From: Tritrichomonas musculus | Lineage: Eukaryota; Parabasalia; Tritrichomonadida; Tritrichomonadidae | Reading direction: 5' to 3' | NCBI GenBank assembly: GCA_039105265.1 | Contig: JAPFFF010000008.1 | Location: forward strand, 5,952,001-6,016,000 | Length of the DNA: 64,000 nucleotides | Part shown: positions 18,303 to 28,400 of the stretch, one piece after another | Layout of the letters: the number at the start of each line of letters is the position of its first letter | How positions within the stretch are numbered: position 1 is the first letter of the stretch | The notes under the pieces: generated by a model | The model's input: the letters and a program-made list of their open reading frames with translations, nothing else | What the model was told of the DNA's origin: nothing | Database searches by the model: none | Position numbers and translations under genes: made by a program

Positions 18303-20282
18303 ATGAGTTTTAGTAAGAGACCAAGAAAAGCACAGCACTTATATAATCCTTCAACAAAGCCCCTTTCACAAGTATTTAGTCATCGTGATTATTATGACTA
18401 TTATAAAAATCTTCTAGTTGATAAAAACATGAAACTATCAACATTTAAGCGAATGATTGAAGCAGAATCAGAACAACTTCCACAGTTCTTCCGAATAAAA
18501 GCAGATGGCCCATATAAAGAAAAGCTTCGAGAAGAACTTGAAAATTTCATGCCAATTTTAAAAAAATCAAAAATGAAAGCTTTGATTTATAAATGCCTGG
18601 AAGAAAAGTATGGCACAATGGCCCAAGTTTTCTTCTCTTCATTTCTTGTTAAGCAAAGGCCAAATCTTGAAAGCTTTTCAGATTGGGTAACTACTAATAC
18701 CAAAGCAGGATTTTTATCGCGCTTTAATTTTTCGTCATTGATTCCTTTTATCTTTCTTGATATTCAACCATCTGATTCGATTTTGAGCTGTGGATTGAAT
18801 AATCCGAACTCAACAGAAATTATTTGCCAAATTCTCAATGATGGCCATATTTTTGTGAATGTTGAAGATATAAAAAAAGCTAAATCAGACTTCGGTTTTG
18901 GTTCACCAAATTATTGCGTTTTATCATATCCCATTTCTGAAATACCAAACATTCAAGAATTCGATAAAGTTCTCTGTATATCTCCTTCAATAGAAGATGG
19001 ATCAATTCGCAATACTCCAGGAGTTAACTCAATTTGGTCGATTGATAGTGCAATAAAAAATCATAACGATCAAAAGAAGTATTTAATAAGCGCTCTTGAA
19101 AAAGTTAAAGTTGGTGGTATATGCATTTATTCAACTCATTCAATAAATCCTTTTGAAAATGAAGCAGTTGTCAATTCAGTATTGAAGATGAAACAATATG
19201 AAGGGAAATTTGAAATTATTGATTGCTCAAATATGTTCAAAGAAATCAAAAGAAAGAAAGGATTGACATCATGGGATCTAAATGGAGTATCACAAGATAT
19301 TCTCAGTGAAGAATTGAAAAGCTCATTATCATGCGATTCCTTAATTGATGGAATAGATCGTTGTATGAGGTTTTATCCTCATCAAATTAATAGCAATGGA
19401 ACATTCATTGTTGCTATTAAAAAGCTAGATGATATTGAAAAGCAATATACTTTGCCTCTTCCTGAAGTAACAGAAAATTCTGATTCAAAAAGCGATGCAG
19501 GCTCAAAATGGGTTTCAGATTTAACTAAAGTCCCTCACTCTGTAATCAAAAAAATTATTAGTGATTTTGGATTGCCTAATGAGTGCAAGAAAATTCCTTT
19601 TATTTATTCTCAAACACCAAAAATTAATATCCTATTCAATGTTACAAATGGATTAAAAGAAATGCTGAACGAAAATGTCTTGAAAGTATTAAGAATATGC
19701 CATCTTGGAGCTCGTGCTTTCTCCTTTTCTAGTAACTACCCAGAAGAACCATCAATTCCTTCTGTTCAATTTCTTCCAGAAATTGCCAAGCAACCTACAG
19801 AGCGAGTCATTACAATTTCTATGGATAACTTCAAAGCTATGATTGAATCTTGCCAAATTTCTGTTGATCAGCTCTCTAAGGAAAATCAAGCATATTTGAA
19901 ATCAATTTCTACTGGTGGAATCTATATCATGCTTGAAGGGTATGGACCTTTACTTGGCGGACTCTGGAAAGATCCAATGGTACGACTTATTGTTAAAAAA
20001 GGCGCTGCTACTCAGCTTTATAAGACAGTGGAAGTTTTCCTTTCAAAAGATGAAGAAAACCCAACCGGCGAAGAAGAAGAAGAAGCCAAGGATGAGGAAA
20101 ATAATGGAGCTGAAGAAGAGGAAGCAGCTGAAAATGACGGAGAAGGAGAAAATGCTCCTGAAAATAATGATGTTGAAGTAGCTGAAACAGCAGAAGCTGT
20201 GCCAGATGCAACTGAAGAAGGAGAACAACAACAAAATCACAAAAGAAGGAGAAGGAGGAAATCACATAAAGATGATGAATAA
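18303..20282 (+). CDS. NSUN2/Trm4-like RNA cytosine-5 methyltransferase homologue lacking catalytic residues
   Basis: A 659-residue protein following NSUN2/Trm4 along its length: an N-terminal YYKNLL region, a Rossmann core, KVGGICIYSTHSINPFENEAVV, and RCMRFYPHQINSNGTFIVAIKKL, which matches the family's LPHxQDTGGFFIA. The two active-site cysteines are gone. Motif IV PCSGDG reads PSIEDG (S229 at the Cys position) and motif VI TCS reads THS (H279). The SAM-binding AAPGSKT loop is CGLNNPNSTEI (from residue 163). The protein is therefore unlikely to methylate RNA but may still bind tRNA or act as a partner of an active paralogue. The tail is a long acidic stretch then KRRRRRKSHK. The frame is intact, which argues for selection. 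Confidence 0.8.
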   Translation: MSFSKRPRKAQHLYNPSTKPLSQVFSHRDYYDYYKNLLVDKNMKLSTFKRMIEAESEQLPQFFRIKADGPYKEKLREELENFMPILKKSKMKALIYKCLEEKYGTMAQVFFSSFLVKQRPNLESFSDWVTTNTKAGFLSRFNFSSLIPFIFLDIQPSDSILSCGLNNPNSTEIICQILNDGHIFVNVEDIKKAKSDFGFGSPNYCVLSYPISEIPNIQEFDKVLCISPSIEDGSIRNTPGVNSIWSIDSAIKNHNDQKKYLISALEKVKVGGICIYSTHSINPFENEAVVNSVLKMKQYEGKFEIIDCSNMFKEIKRKKGLTSWDLNGVSQDILSEELKSSLSCDSLIDGIDRCMRFYPHQINSNGTFIVAIKKLDDIEKQYTLPLPEVTENSDSKSDAGSKWVSDLTKVPHSVIKKIISDFGLPNECKKIPFIYSQTPKINILFNVTNGLKEMLNENVLKVLRICHLGARAFSFSSNYPEEPSIPSVQFLPEIAKQPTERVITISMDNFKAMIESCQISVDQLSKENQAYLKSISTGGIYIMLEGYGPLLGGLWKDPMVRLIVKKGAATQLYKTVEVFLSKDEENPTGEEEEEAKDEENNGAEEEEAAENDGEGENAPENNDVEVAETAEAVPDATEEGEQQQNHKRRRRRKSHKDDE

Positions 20283-20671
20283 ATTACAAACATATTTTTT
20301 TGTTGATAAATTTATAATATACTAAATTTTCCTATTCTTACGATCGTTATACTATGTTCTATGCTTTATTTATTCTTTTTTATTTTATTTTTAAATGATT
20401 CGTGTATTGTTTAATTAAAATCAAAAATCTCAAATATATTCTTCAATCACCACTCTTAAAAAAAACTGAAACTAGGTTTTTATATATATAAATTTATTCA
20501 CAAAAACACCATCAAAACATCATTTTAAGATTTAGGGTTGAATATAATCATAGACAAATAAAAATTTTAATTATTTACAAAAAGTTGTTTTCTAAACGTA
20601 ATTATTATTTAAATTATTATTTAAAAAGTTGCCCAAACGTATTTTTTTAAAATTGTAATATTTCAGGATTG
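20283..20671. other. Intergenic spacer
   Basis: AT-rich, with repeated AATTATTATTTAAA near 20600. No gene was seen. Confidence 0.45.
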
Positions 20672-21004
20672 ATGTCAATGAATACGCCTACAAACTCATC
20701 ACAAACTTTATCAAATAATCAATCATTAATGTCACTTAGTGAATTAGGCGAAAAACATATATCTCAAAAGCAAGAAGAAAACTTTGAATTATTGCAACAA
20801 GTTAAAGAAGCCAAAGCAGATTTATTTGTATTAGTAGAAAAAGCAAGATGCTATTCAAAAAATACAGGAATTCATTATAAAGATACAATTACGCCTCAAT
20901 CAAAAAAGAAAGGATATCAAAAATCACCATTTGGAGAAAATCTTCATTTAACAGATTATTCTTACTTTTGTTCTCCAATTACAAAACCCAAAAACTCAAA
21001 ATGA
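20672..21004 (+). CDS. Small protein of unknown function (about 110 aa)
   Basis: An ATG at 20672 (a second Met follows two codons later) opens a frame of about 110 codons. The protein has a Ser/Thr/Asn-rich start, a helical amphipathic middle (HISQKQEENFELLQQVKEAK ... LFVLVEKARCYSK) and a Lys-rich end. It has no signal or membrane segment and no recognised family. The TCAATGA word overlapping the second ATG may be the initiator. Its isolated position and fairly balanced composition favour a real small gene. Confidence 0.5.
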   Translation: MSMNTPTNSSQTLSNNQSLMSLSELGEKHISQKQEENFELLQQVKEAKADLFVLVEKARCYSKNTGIHYKDTITPQSKKKGYQKSPFGENLHLTDYSYFCSPITKPKNSK

Positions 21005-21311
21005 TATAACCAAATTTTTTTTAAAAAACTAATTCTATTGTACTTATCTGAGATATGATTATAATGAATTAAGATATTTAAAGTAATTTTACAAAAAGAT
21101 TAAATCTAAATTAGAAATAAAGATAATTTTCTTGTTTTTTTTTTTTTTTTTTTTTAATTTTTCTTTCTTTTTCTATCAGCATGATCTCTCTATTTGATAT
21201 TTTCTTTAATATTATAGTATCACGCTACTTCAAATTGGTCACTTTTGCTTTGGAGTTGAGCTTTGAAATTTTATTTCATGATAACGAATTTTATTCAAAT
21301 TTGAATAATAA

Positions 21312-22640
21312 ATGCAGAATAAAGGAGAGAACGAAGATCAGAAATCATCAAGTGCTGATGATGAAAAATATAAAAAAATGACCGAAACATTGCTATTGGA
21401 TGAAACAGATATTCAAAATCTTTCATATTCAGATTTACGAAATTTAATAGATTATTTAAAATCATATCAAACAGTGCTTATCAAGCAAAATCACTTTCAG
21501 CAAGCAAAGCAAATATCTGATTTACGTGATAAAGCTATATCTGAATTTCAATTTCAAACAAATCAATTAAATCAATATACACAAGACAAAAGTACAAAGT
21601 ATTTATTCAACCATAATTATTATTAAAATTAATATTTTTTTTTGTTTGAAATTCATTTCATATTTCTAAAGCCAAAAATATTAATTAATAATAATTATTT
21701 GGTTTAATATTGGACATTGCTAACACACAGAAAAAAGAAAAGCAGATTTGATGAAGATACAGAAAATCTTGAGCGTGATCTTCTTCAAAAACAAGTTCAA
21801 GAATTAAAAGATTTTGAAGAAAAGTGGAAAGATGATGATAGCCATGATTCACCTGATTATAAAGAATCAAAAGCACAATTAGAAGAAAAATTTCGGCAAG
21901 AAATTGAGGAACTACGAAATTCAAGACAACAACAAAAACAACAAATGATGAATTTATACAAATCAAATCAAAATGAAAACAGTAAAAAGACAACTGGATC
22001 TAGAAAGTCCAAGAGTCGACGTCCTTTAACCTCTCAAGGAAGGCCACAATCCAAACGATCTACAAACTCCACCAATAGCCGAATCAAGCAGCAAAATTCA
22101 CAAACTCCAGATTATTCAATATATTTTCCTCTATATGTATGGATAAGTAAGAAAAAGAAAGAAGATTCAGCCAACGATGATGACAACGAGACAGATAATA
22201 CGAATAGCGCATCCAGCAAAACGAAACGGAAAGTTGACAAAAATAGTCAAAATGCATCAAAAAGTAAAAATAAAAAACAGATCGATAAAGATTCGAATGA
22301 TAACGACGAACAAGAAGGTGCAGCTCTTCTTCTTGCTGAAGCTGATGAATATTCATACGATGAAAGTGGCAATAAAAAGCCAAAAAATAAAAGCGCAACT
22401 TCAAACGAAGGAGAATTAGAAAAGGTGGTAAATAATCAAGCTTTATCTCTCCTTGGCGCCAAGGAAAGCAAAAAAAATGATTTTTCAGATACAAGTGAGA
22501 GTATTGTATCTAATAATGATTTGAACTCAACTATGGGACCAAAACTCCTCATGCTCGCTGAACGTCAATCATCGGAAGATGAAGAAGATGAAGAAGACGC
22601 AGCCTCTGAAGGTGGATCTCCAGATACAAATGAAAAATAA
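21312..22640 (+). CDS. Spliced gene: coiled-coil, charged-tail protein of unknown function (398 aa after splicing)
   Basis: Exon 1 is 21312-21598 and exon 2 is 21731-22640. Exon 2 is open far upstream of any usable ATG and begins right after a trichomonad-type 3' splice motif; exon 1 has an ATG with a TCAAATT initiator-like word 16 nt upstream. Joining gives 1197 nt, exactly 399 codons with the stop, and the phase fits (AA plus A makes a Lys codon). The protein has a helical N-terminal part (LSYSDLRNLIDYLKSYQ), a coiled coil across the junction (ENLERDLLQKQVQELKDFEEKW), a basic Ser/Arg/Lys stretch and an acidic Ser-rich tail. No known family was recognised. Without splicing, exon 1 would run only nine more codons into the intron. 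Confidence 0.75.
21599..21730 (+). other. Spliceosomal intron, 132 nt
   Basis: It begins GTATTTATT and ends GCTAACACACAG, nearly identical to the ACTAACACACAG fused branch-point and 3' splice motif known from Trichomonas vaginalis. The 5' site departs from the GTAYGT consensus after GTA. Only this GT near the end of exon 1 has the codon phase needed to join exon 2. Length is within the known trichomonad range. Confidence 0.8.
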
Positions 22641-22874
22641 TTTTAGTGTATGTTTAAATTTTGAGTATTTTAACTTTGATTTATGATTTTCATTTAATAA
22701 TTATATTTAAAAATACAATTGGAACCGTGCAACGCATAAATCTCAAAAATTGAATAATATATAATTAATATATAAATAAAATTTCGTTTGATAAATGAAT
22801 AACTAATCGTATATAACAATTAATATTTTATAAAACAATATTTTAATACATAAAAAACAATAATATAAATACAA

Positions 22875-23504
22875 TTATATACTATTCAGGATTGAAATCA
22901 AATTTGTGATTTCTTCATCAGGAGCATCATATAATGTACCAACTGGTTCAATGGTATTTGATGTTAAATCTTCATATAGAAAGTCAGTTTCTTTTTTTCT
23001 TTCAGGGATTTGAAATTCTTTTTCGACATAATTAGCAGTAACATCATCTGTATTAATACATTTTTCACGTCGTTTTGAAAAAGTGCATGATACTGATGCA
23101 TCTTTATATATTGGATTATATTTAGCACTCAAGCGTTGTAATTCATTATTTAGTTCGGATGCCTCAGATGTAGAATCTTTTATTTTAACCTTTAAATTCG
23201 AATTCTCTATTTCTGTTGCTTGAATTGCAAGAGTTAATTCTTCGAGCTGTTTGGGAAATTCTTTTGATAAATCCGATGATTCGTTAAATTTTTGTTCTAC
23301 TTCTTCTATTTGTTTTGAAATAAATTCATTCTTCATTTCAATTCGCTGGTTTTCATTGTTTTGTGAGTTAATACTGGATTCAAGAAATGCGCATCTTTTT
23401 TTCAATTCATTTAATTGTTTTAAAAGTTCAATCATTTTATTTTTGTCTTTTTTGCAAAGGTTGTCAATTGTGTGACTATCATCTGGGTTATTACCTTTTT
23501 TCAT
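22875..23504 (-). CDS. Coiled-coil protein of unknown function (209 aa)
   Basis: Starts MKKGNNPDDSHTIDNLCKKD. Residues about 15-125 are a continuous heptad-rich coiled coil (KMIELLKQLNELKKRC, then KQLEELTLAIQATEIENSNL). The C-terminal third is less ordered, with many Asp, Glu and Thr. No catalytic or membrane feature is visible. A TCAATTT word lies about 16 nt upstream of the ATG. It may be a cytoskeletal or basal-body type protein, but nothing specific shows this. Confidence 0.65.
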   Translation of the reverse strand: MKKGNNPDDSHTIDNLCKKDKNKMIELLKQLNELKKRCAFLESSINSQNNENQRIEMKNEFISKQIEEVEQKFNESSDLSKEFPKQLEELTLAIQATEIENSNLKVKIKDSTSEASELNNELQRLSAKYNPIYKDASVSCTFSKRREKCINTDDVTANYVEKEFQIPERKKETDFLYEDLTSNTIEPVGTLYDAPDEEITNLISILNSI

Positions 23505-23765
23505 CTGATTTTGGAAATTGAAAATTTTATACGTTTATTTTTAATTTTAATGTTTAAATTTTGCAGTAATTATAGAATAATAATATTTTATTTATCAATA
23601 AATAAATTTTATTTTAATTTTATAATATATTTATTGTAAAATTATCTATAATTATTTTGAAAACATTGCAAAATTTTAATTAATGATATATTTTCTCTTC
23701 TTATTAAAAAAAATCATACTTTTAAAAAATACTTTTGATCTTAAAAATAAAAATAGTTTTACAAA
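23505..23765. other. AT-rich spacer upstream of the U1 gene
   Basis: About 260 bp lying between a divergent coiled-coil gene and the snRNA. It should contain the snRNA promoter, but I recognise no defined element in it. Confidence 0.4.
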
Positions 23766-23932
23766 GCACTTACCTGGTTCGCGAATCATTCGTCATGAGG
23801 GAATGATTCGAAGAGTTACTCATTTAGCATTGCACAAAGTTAAATGAGCGCTATTAGGTGGTATCTGCTTTACAGTAGTGCTCCCTCGAACGAATTTTCT
23901 TTAGCCGCGGAAGATTTTAATCTTTCGCTTTT
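23766..23932 (+). ncRNA. U1: U1 spliceosomal snRNA
   Basis: About 165 nt of GC-richer sequence with all U1 hallmarks. The 5' end carries ACTTACCTG (from 23768), complementary to the consensus 5' splice site. Stem I is 23782-23791 with 23801-23810 (10 perfect pairs), with loop GTCATGAGG, like the U1-70K-binding GAUCAYGAAG loop. Stem II is 23819-23826 with 23841-23848, whose loop contains ATTGCAC, the U1A recognition heptamer. A third stem pairs CGCTATT with AGTAGTG. The helix closing the junction pairs GTTCG (23778-23782) with CGAAC (23887-23891). An Sm-like site AATTTTCTTT follows, then a 9-bp final hairpin (23907-23915 with 23920-23928) and a T run. It acts in 5' splice-site recognition. Exact ends are inferred. 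Confidence 0.93.
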
Positions 23933-24179
23933 TAAATGATTTTGAAACATTATATTCAATTATTCTGTTTGCTCAGAATTTTTTTGTATCGAAAAAGATA
24001 TTAATCAAAAATCTTGTGCAAAAAATATAAAAAGTAATGATACTTCAAATATGTTTGATGTTTATCTTTAAGGAGTTTTGTTTTGATATTAAATTTAAGC
24101 TTTTTCTTTTGAATTAAAAGATATTTTTAAATTTAAAAAAACTTGTAAAGTATTCAAAAATAATCAATGTGTTTAAAAT

Positions 24180-25340
24180 ATGCTGCTTTTATTAGCGAAT
24201 TTACTGATTTCGTCATCAATTAAACTTACTGCATATAACTTTGATGAGGTTGTAAAAAATTCCAACAATAAATCTATGGTGATTGAGTTTTGGGATCCTT
24301 GGTGCCATCATTGTGCAGCATTCCGTCCAACATGGAACCAATTAACAAACAGTTCAAAACTAGATGTTATTTTTGCTGACACAAATTGCGTTGAAAATAA
24401 AGCTTTTTGCAAAAAAATTTCCAGTAATGGATATCCGCAAGTTTTATATTATGATACAATCCGTAAAGTATTCATCGAATATGATGGACCTTTGACAATT
24501 GATGCAATTGAATCATTCATTCATAAACAAATTAATTTTCCTATTATTTTTCTTGATTCGCACGAGAATTTAACCCCTTATCGACTTTTAACTAATGTAT
24601 CAACTCTTTTTGTTATGGAAATTCCAATTAAAAAGAAAAACTATACACAAATTTTTCATGATTTGGCTATTCGATATCGAAATTCTACGAGTAATTTTGT
24701 TTTACTGTATTCTGATAAAATGCAACTTTCTGTATTCAAGTCATATGAAGATTATATATTTTATGATGGTGACTGGTCATTAGAATCAATTGATATATTT
24801 ATTAAATCTAATTTGCTTCCTCTTTTAGCGCCATTAACAGAAAATTTATTTGACAATTTCATTTTATCGAAAGAACTTTGTTTCACGATTTTTATTGATA
24901 ATAATGAGCAATTTCATGAATCTCTAAATGTTATTCAGCAAATGAATTTGTCAATTCAGTTTTTCTATTTTCAATATGAAAAGAAAGATTATTTTTGTCG
25001 TTTTGTTGGAGTCAAGCAAAAAAATCTACCTCAACTTTATGTAATTGATATAGCTCACCAACTTTGGACATATTCAACAGAAAAATTTACTAGTAATGGA
25101 ATAGAAAAATGGATTAATGACTTTGACCATGATAAAATGAAGTGGAGAGGTCCTGGTGTTGGCATATTTTCTGATTTTTACTCAACTTTTTATACAATTT
25201 GGGCAAATGGCGGACTGACTCTAGCTGTTGTAGTCATAGGAATTCTTTTTATTTTATTGCTAGTTTGTTATACTATTTATGATATGTGTACTGTTTTTAG
25301 AGAAGATCCAATTCGAATGGTTTCTGAAAAGGAGGAATAA
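24180..25340 (+). CDS. Membrane-anchored protein disulfide isomerase-like protein
   Basis: A 386-residue type I membrane protein. An N-terminal signal peptide (MLLLLANLLISSS) is followed by a thioredoxin domain with active site WCHHC (C42, C45) and the cis-Pro region GYPQVLYY. Two less obvious thioredoxin-like regions occupy the middle. A single membrane segment (about residues 345-368, LAVVVIGILFILLLVCYTIYD) precedes a short cytosolic tail ending in RMVSEKEE. The layout matches TMX3-like transmembrane PDIs of the endoplasmic reticulum, which form or rearrange disulfides. The tail is not a classical KDEL or KKXX. A TCAATGT initiator-like word lies 16 nt before the ATG. Confidence 0.85.
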   Translation: MLLLLANLLISSSIKLTAYNFDEVVKNSNNKSMVIEFWDPWCHHCAAFRPTWNQLTNSSKLDVIFADTNCVENKAFCKKISSNGYPQVLYYDTIRKVFIEYDGPLTIDAIESFIHKQINFPIIFLDSHENLTPYRLLTNVSTLFVMEIPIKKKNYTQIFHDLAIRYRNSTSNFVLLYSDKMQLSVFKSYEDYIFYDGDWSLESIDIFIKSNLLPLLAPLTENLFDNFILSKELCFTIFIDNNEQFHESLNVIQQMNLSIQFFYFQYEKKDYFCRFVGVKQKNLPQLYVIDIAHQLWTYSTEKFTSNGIEKWINDFDHDKMKWRGPGVGIFSDFYSTFYTIWANGGLTLAVVVIGILFILLLVCYTIYDMCTVFREDPIRMVSEKEE

Positions 25341-25486
25341 TTATACGGATTCTTTTGTTTTTTAAAATACAGATATTATTAATTTTATATTATTTTTCAT
25401 TTTTTTTTTTAAAATAAATCATAATTGCTAATTACTATTTTATTATAAAAAAAAAAAAAAATAAGACAAACAAATTAAAATTGAAT

Positions 25487-28400
25487 TCAAGATCCAGAAA
25501 GTGACCAAATGTTAACAAATCCATTTATATCACCACTCATAAACAACTCCTGATTATGATCAACGCAAGTTATTTTCGAAGAATGTTTATGCAACGAGCC
25601 ATAACCACACATATTACGTTCTATTTCGAATACATTATTATTTCTAATTCCTAAATTCTTCTTTTGGTAAAAATCGCCCAGAATTGATGATCTTTGGAAA
25701 ACCTCGCAATCAATATGATAAACATCATTAATGCCTGCTACAATGACATTACCATCATAGGGACTAATGAAAGGAGAATCAACAATGATTGACAAGTCAG
25801 GTTTTCCGAGTTCATCATCTTTTTTATTGTCAGCATTATAAATCAGAACTTTATCATCAGAAGCGATTGCAAAGTTGCAAGCATTCCTTTGCGCAGGTAC
25901 AATATTATAAACTGGTTCAGTTACGACTGATTTGAAAACAAGCATTACTCTTGGATCGAAAAGATCAACCAAACCTTCTTTAAAGCCAATTCCAATTGCT
26001 GGTGATTGTCTCCAGGAAGTAAGAGCTGAAGGGGTTAGAACTCTATTGAATGATATGCTCATTGATCGATTACTTCTCATGTCGCATAAGTATAAAACTC
26101 CATTTTGGCATAATATATAAACTGTGTTTTGTTCTCTAGAAATTATCTTAATTGGTATTGAAGGGAACTTTTTGGCTGGATAAGATTTCAATGATTTCCA
26201 ATCTATGAAATTTAATGACCTGTCGTTACAAATCATGCATGTTTGACTATTATGACGAAGTTCAACCATTTGAATAACTTTTTTATTAACTTGAATTGAT
26301 TTCGGACATCTTTCCATTTTTTTGGCTTTATTAAGTATGAAAAGATGACCATCATCATCAGCTATAACGCCTCGTAAATTACCTGCAAAATGAGGAGAAA
26401 CAATTCTGATTGGCTGACGAGATAATTTATTGCTTTCGATAAATTTTGGCTTAATTGAAAGACCAGCCTTAATCATCATTGGATTCTTCTTCATTATTCC
26501 CATTGAGCCAAGTGTTATATTTGAATCGGAAGCACTTAAACTGTTCCTCAATATTGACGATCTACGAAGACTTTCAGTTGAACGAAGTTGTTTTTGAGGG
26601 AATAAAATTTGATTTATAAAAGTTGTCACTTTTTCCGCATCAAATTCCGAAGGTAAATAACTCATAATTTTTTCTGCATAGAAACGGAAAACGGGAACTT
26701 CACTTTTCCTATATTTTGAAAGTCGTAGGAATAGCTCTGGAATATAGACTTTACTAAGGAGATTTCTTTGGACATACCAAAGAATAAACTCAAGATATCC
26801 TTCAATCATTGTTGGATTGGAGTTTGTTGAGTCATCTCCTAAAAAGCCGAGAATAAGTGGAGCTATCGTGCTGTAAAGACGTCTGAAGTAACATCTTTCA
26901 TTAATTAAAGAATTGTCGTAAAAAGCAGTAAAAATATGGAGAATTCGAACTTTATAATTCGCATTGTTCGAATTAAGACATGATATAAGAATTGTTGAAA
27001 AATGTTCAAATGTTTCAAATTTACACTTGTGGATCGTTTCATCTACAGATTTTTCGCTGACATCAATGCTTGACGATCTTGGTGAAAGATGTGATGAAGA
27101 TCCGCCAGATTGAATGAGGAAATTTGGCATTTTTTTAACGTAAATTTTATTTATAGGTTTTTTATTTTCTGATTCTTCTTTCTCTTTCTCTTTTTCATGA
27201 TTTTCATTTTCAGTTTCATTTTCTACTTCAGCTTCTTCTTTCTCTTTCTCTTTTTCATCATTTTCATTTTCAGTTGTCGAATTGTCAGAGGTTGGCAGAA
27301 GTGAAAATGAATTGAGGCACGAATTGGACGAATTTGGGGCTGTATCTGGATTGGTTTCATTTTCTTCTGTTAACAAAAAGTTGATTCCACCAAAATTGGG
27401 TGATGATGATGGAGATGGTCCATTTGATCGTGTAACCGTAGAATCGCTGAAGTTGTCAAGTTCATCACCCTCTTGTGGAATGATGGGCGAGATGAGGGAT
27501 GGCATCTTTGGTGTGTTGTCTTCATCATCACTGCTTTGGTAATTGATATCAAGAGGAAGTTCTTGAGAAAGACTTGATATAATCTCATTTTCTTCCTCTT
27601 CTTCTTCTTGAATATCATTCTCTTCTTCTTTCTGTTTTAGAGTTTCATCCTTTTGTTCTAGGATTTCATCTTTTTGTTCTAGGATTTCATCCTTTTGTTC
27701 TAGGATTTCATCTTTTTGTTCTAGGATTTCATCCTTTTGTTCTAGGATTTCATCCTTTTGTTCTAGGATTTCATCCTTTTGTTCTAGAATTTCATCCTTT
27801 TGCTCTAGGATTTCATCCTTTTGCTCTAGGATTTCATCCTTTTGCTCTAGAACTTCATCATTTTGCTCTAGAACTTCATCATTTTGCTCTAGAACTTCTT
27901 CTTGTTGTTCTGAAATTTCTTCTTTATGTGATACAATTTCTTCTTTTTGTAATGAAATTTCTTCTTTTTGCTCTGATGATTCATCTTTTCGTTTTACTGT
28001 TACTTTTCTCTTTTGTGGGTCTGATCTTTGCTGACTTTTTACATCATCTGTTTTCTGATTTTCTTTTGTTTTGGGTAATTTTTCATCTTGTTGATTTCTT
28101 TGTGGCTTAGTATTTTTCAATGTCGCATCGGTATTATTTTTGGAATTTACGGGAACTTTGATTGAGTTTGCGCTTAAGCTTTTGCTTTGTAAATTTGGAT
28201 TGTCAACTTTAAGTTGGGAAGATTTTTTTCTATGTAAAACTTTCAGCTTATCATTTTCAATATCTTTTTGTTTTACTTCCCTACTTAATTCTATGATAAG
28301 TGGAATAATATTTTTTATTGGCCAATCTTTGTTGAAATCAATAGAAAGAAAACTTTCTTGTTCATCTGGTTGTGATAATGCTTTCATAGTTTCCACAAAA

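Noticed and set aside
21181-21381. 66-codon frame overlapping the start of the spliced gene
   Set aside because: It runs out of frame with exon 1, is hydrophobic by AT content and lacks continuation.
23761-23830. Possible tRNA at GGTTCGCGAATC
   Set aside because: It resembles a T-loop word, but the surrounding stems and loops fit U1 snRNA fully and no acceptor or anticodon arm exists.
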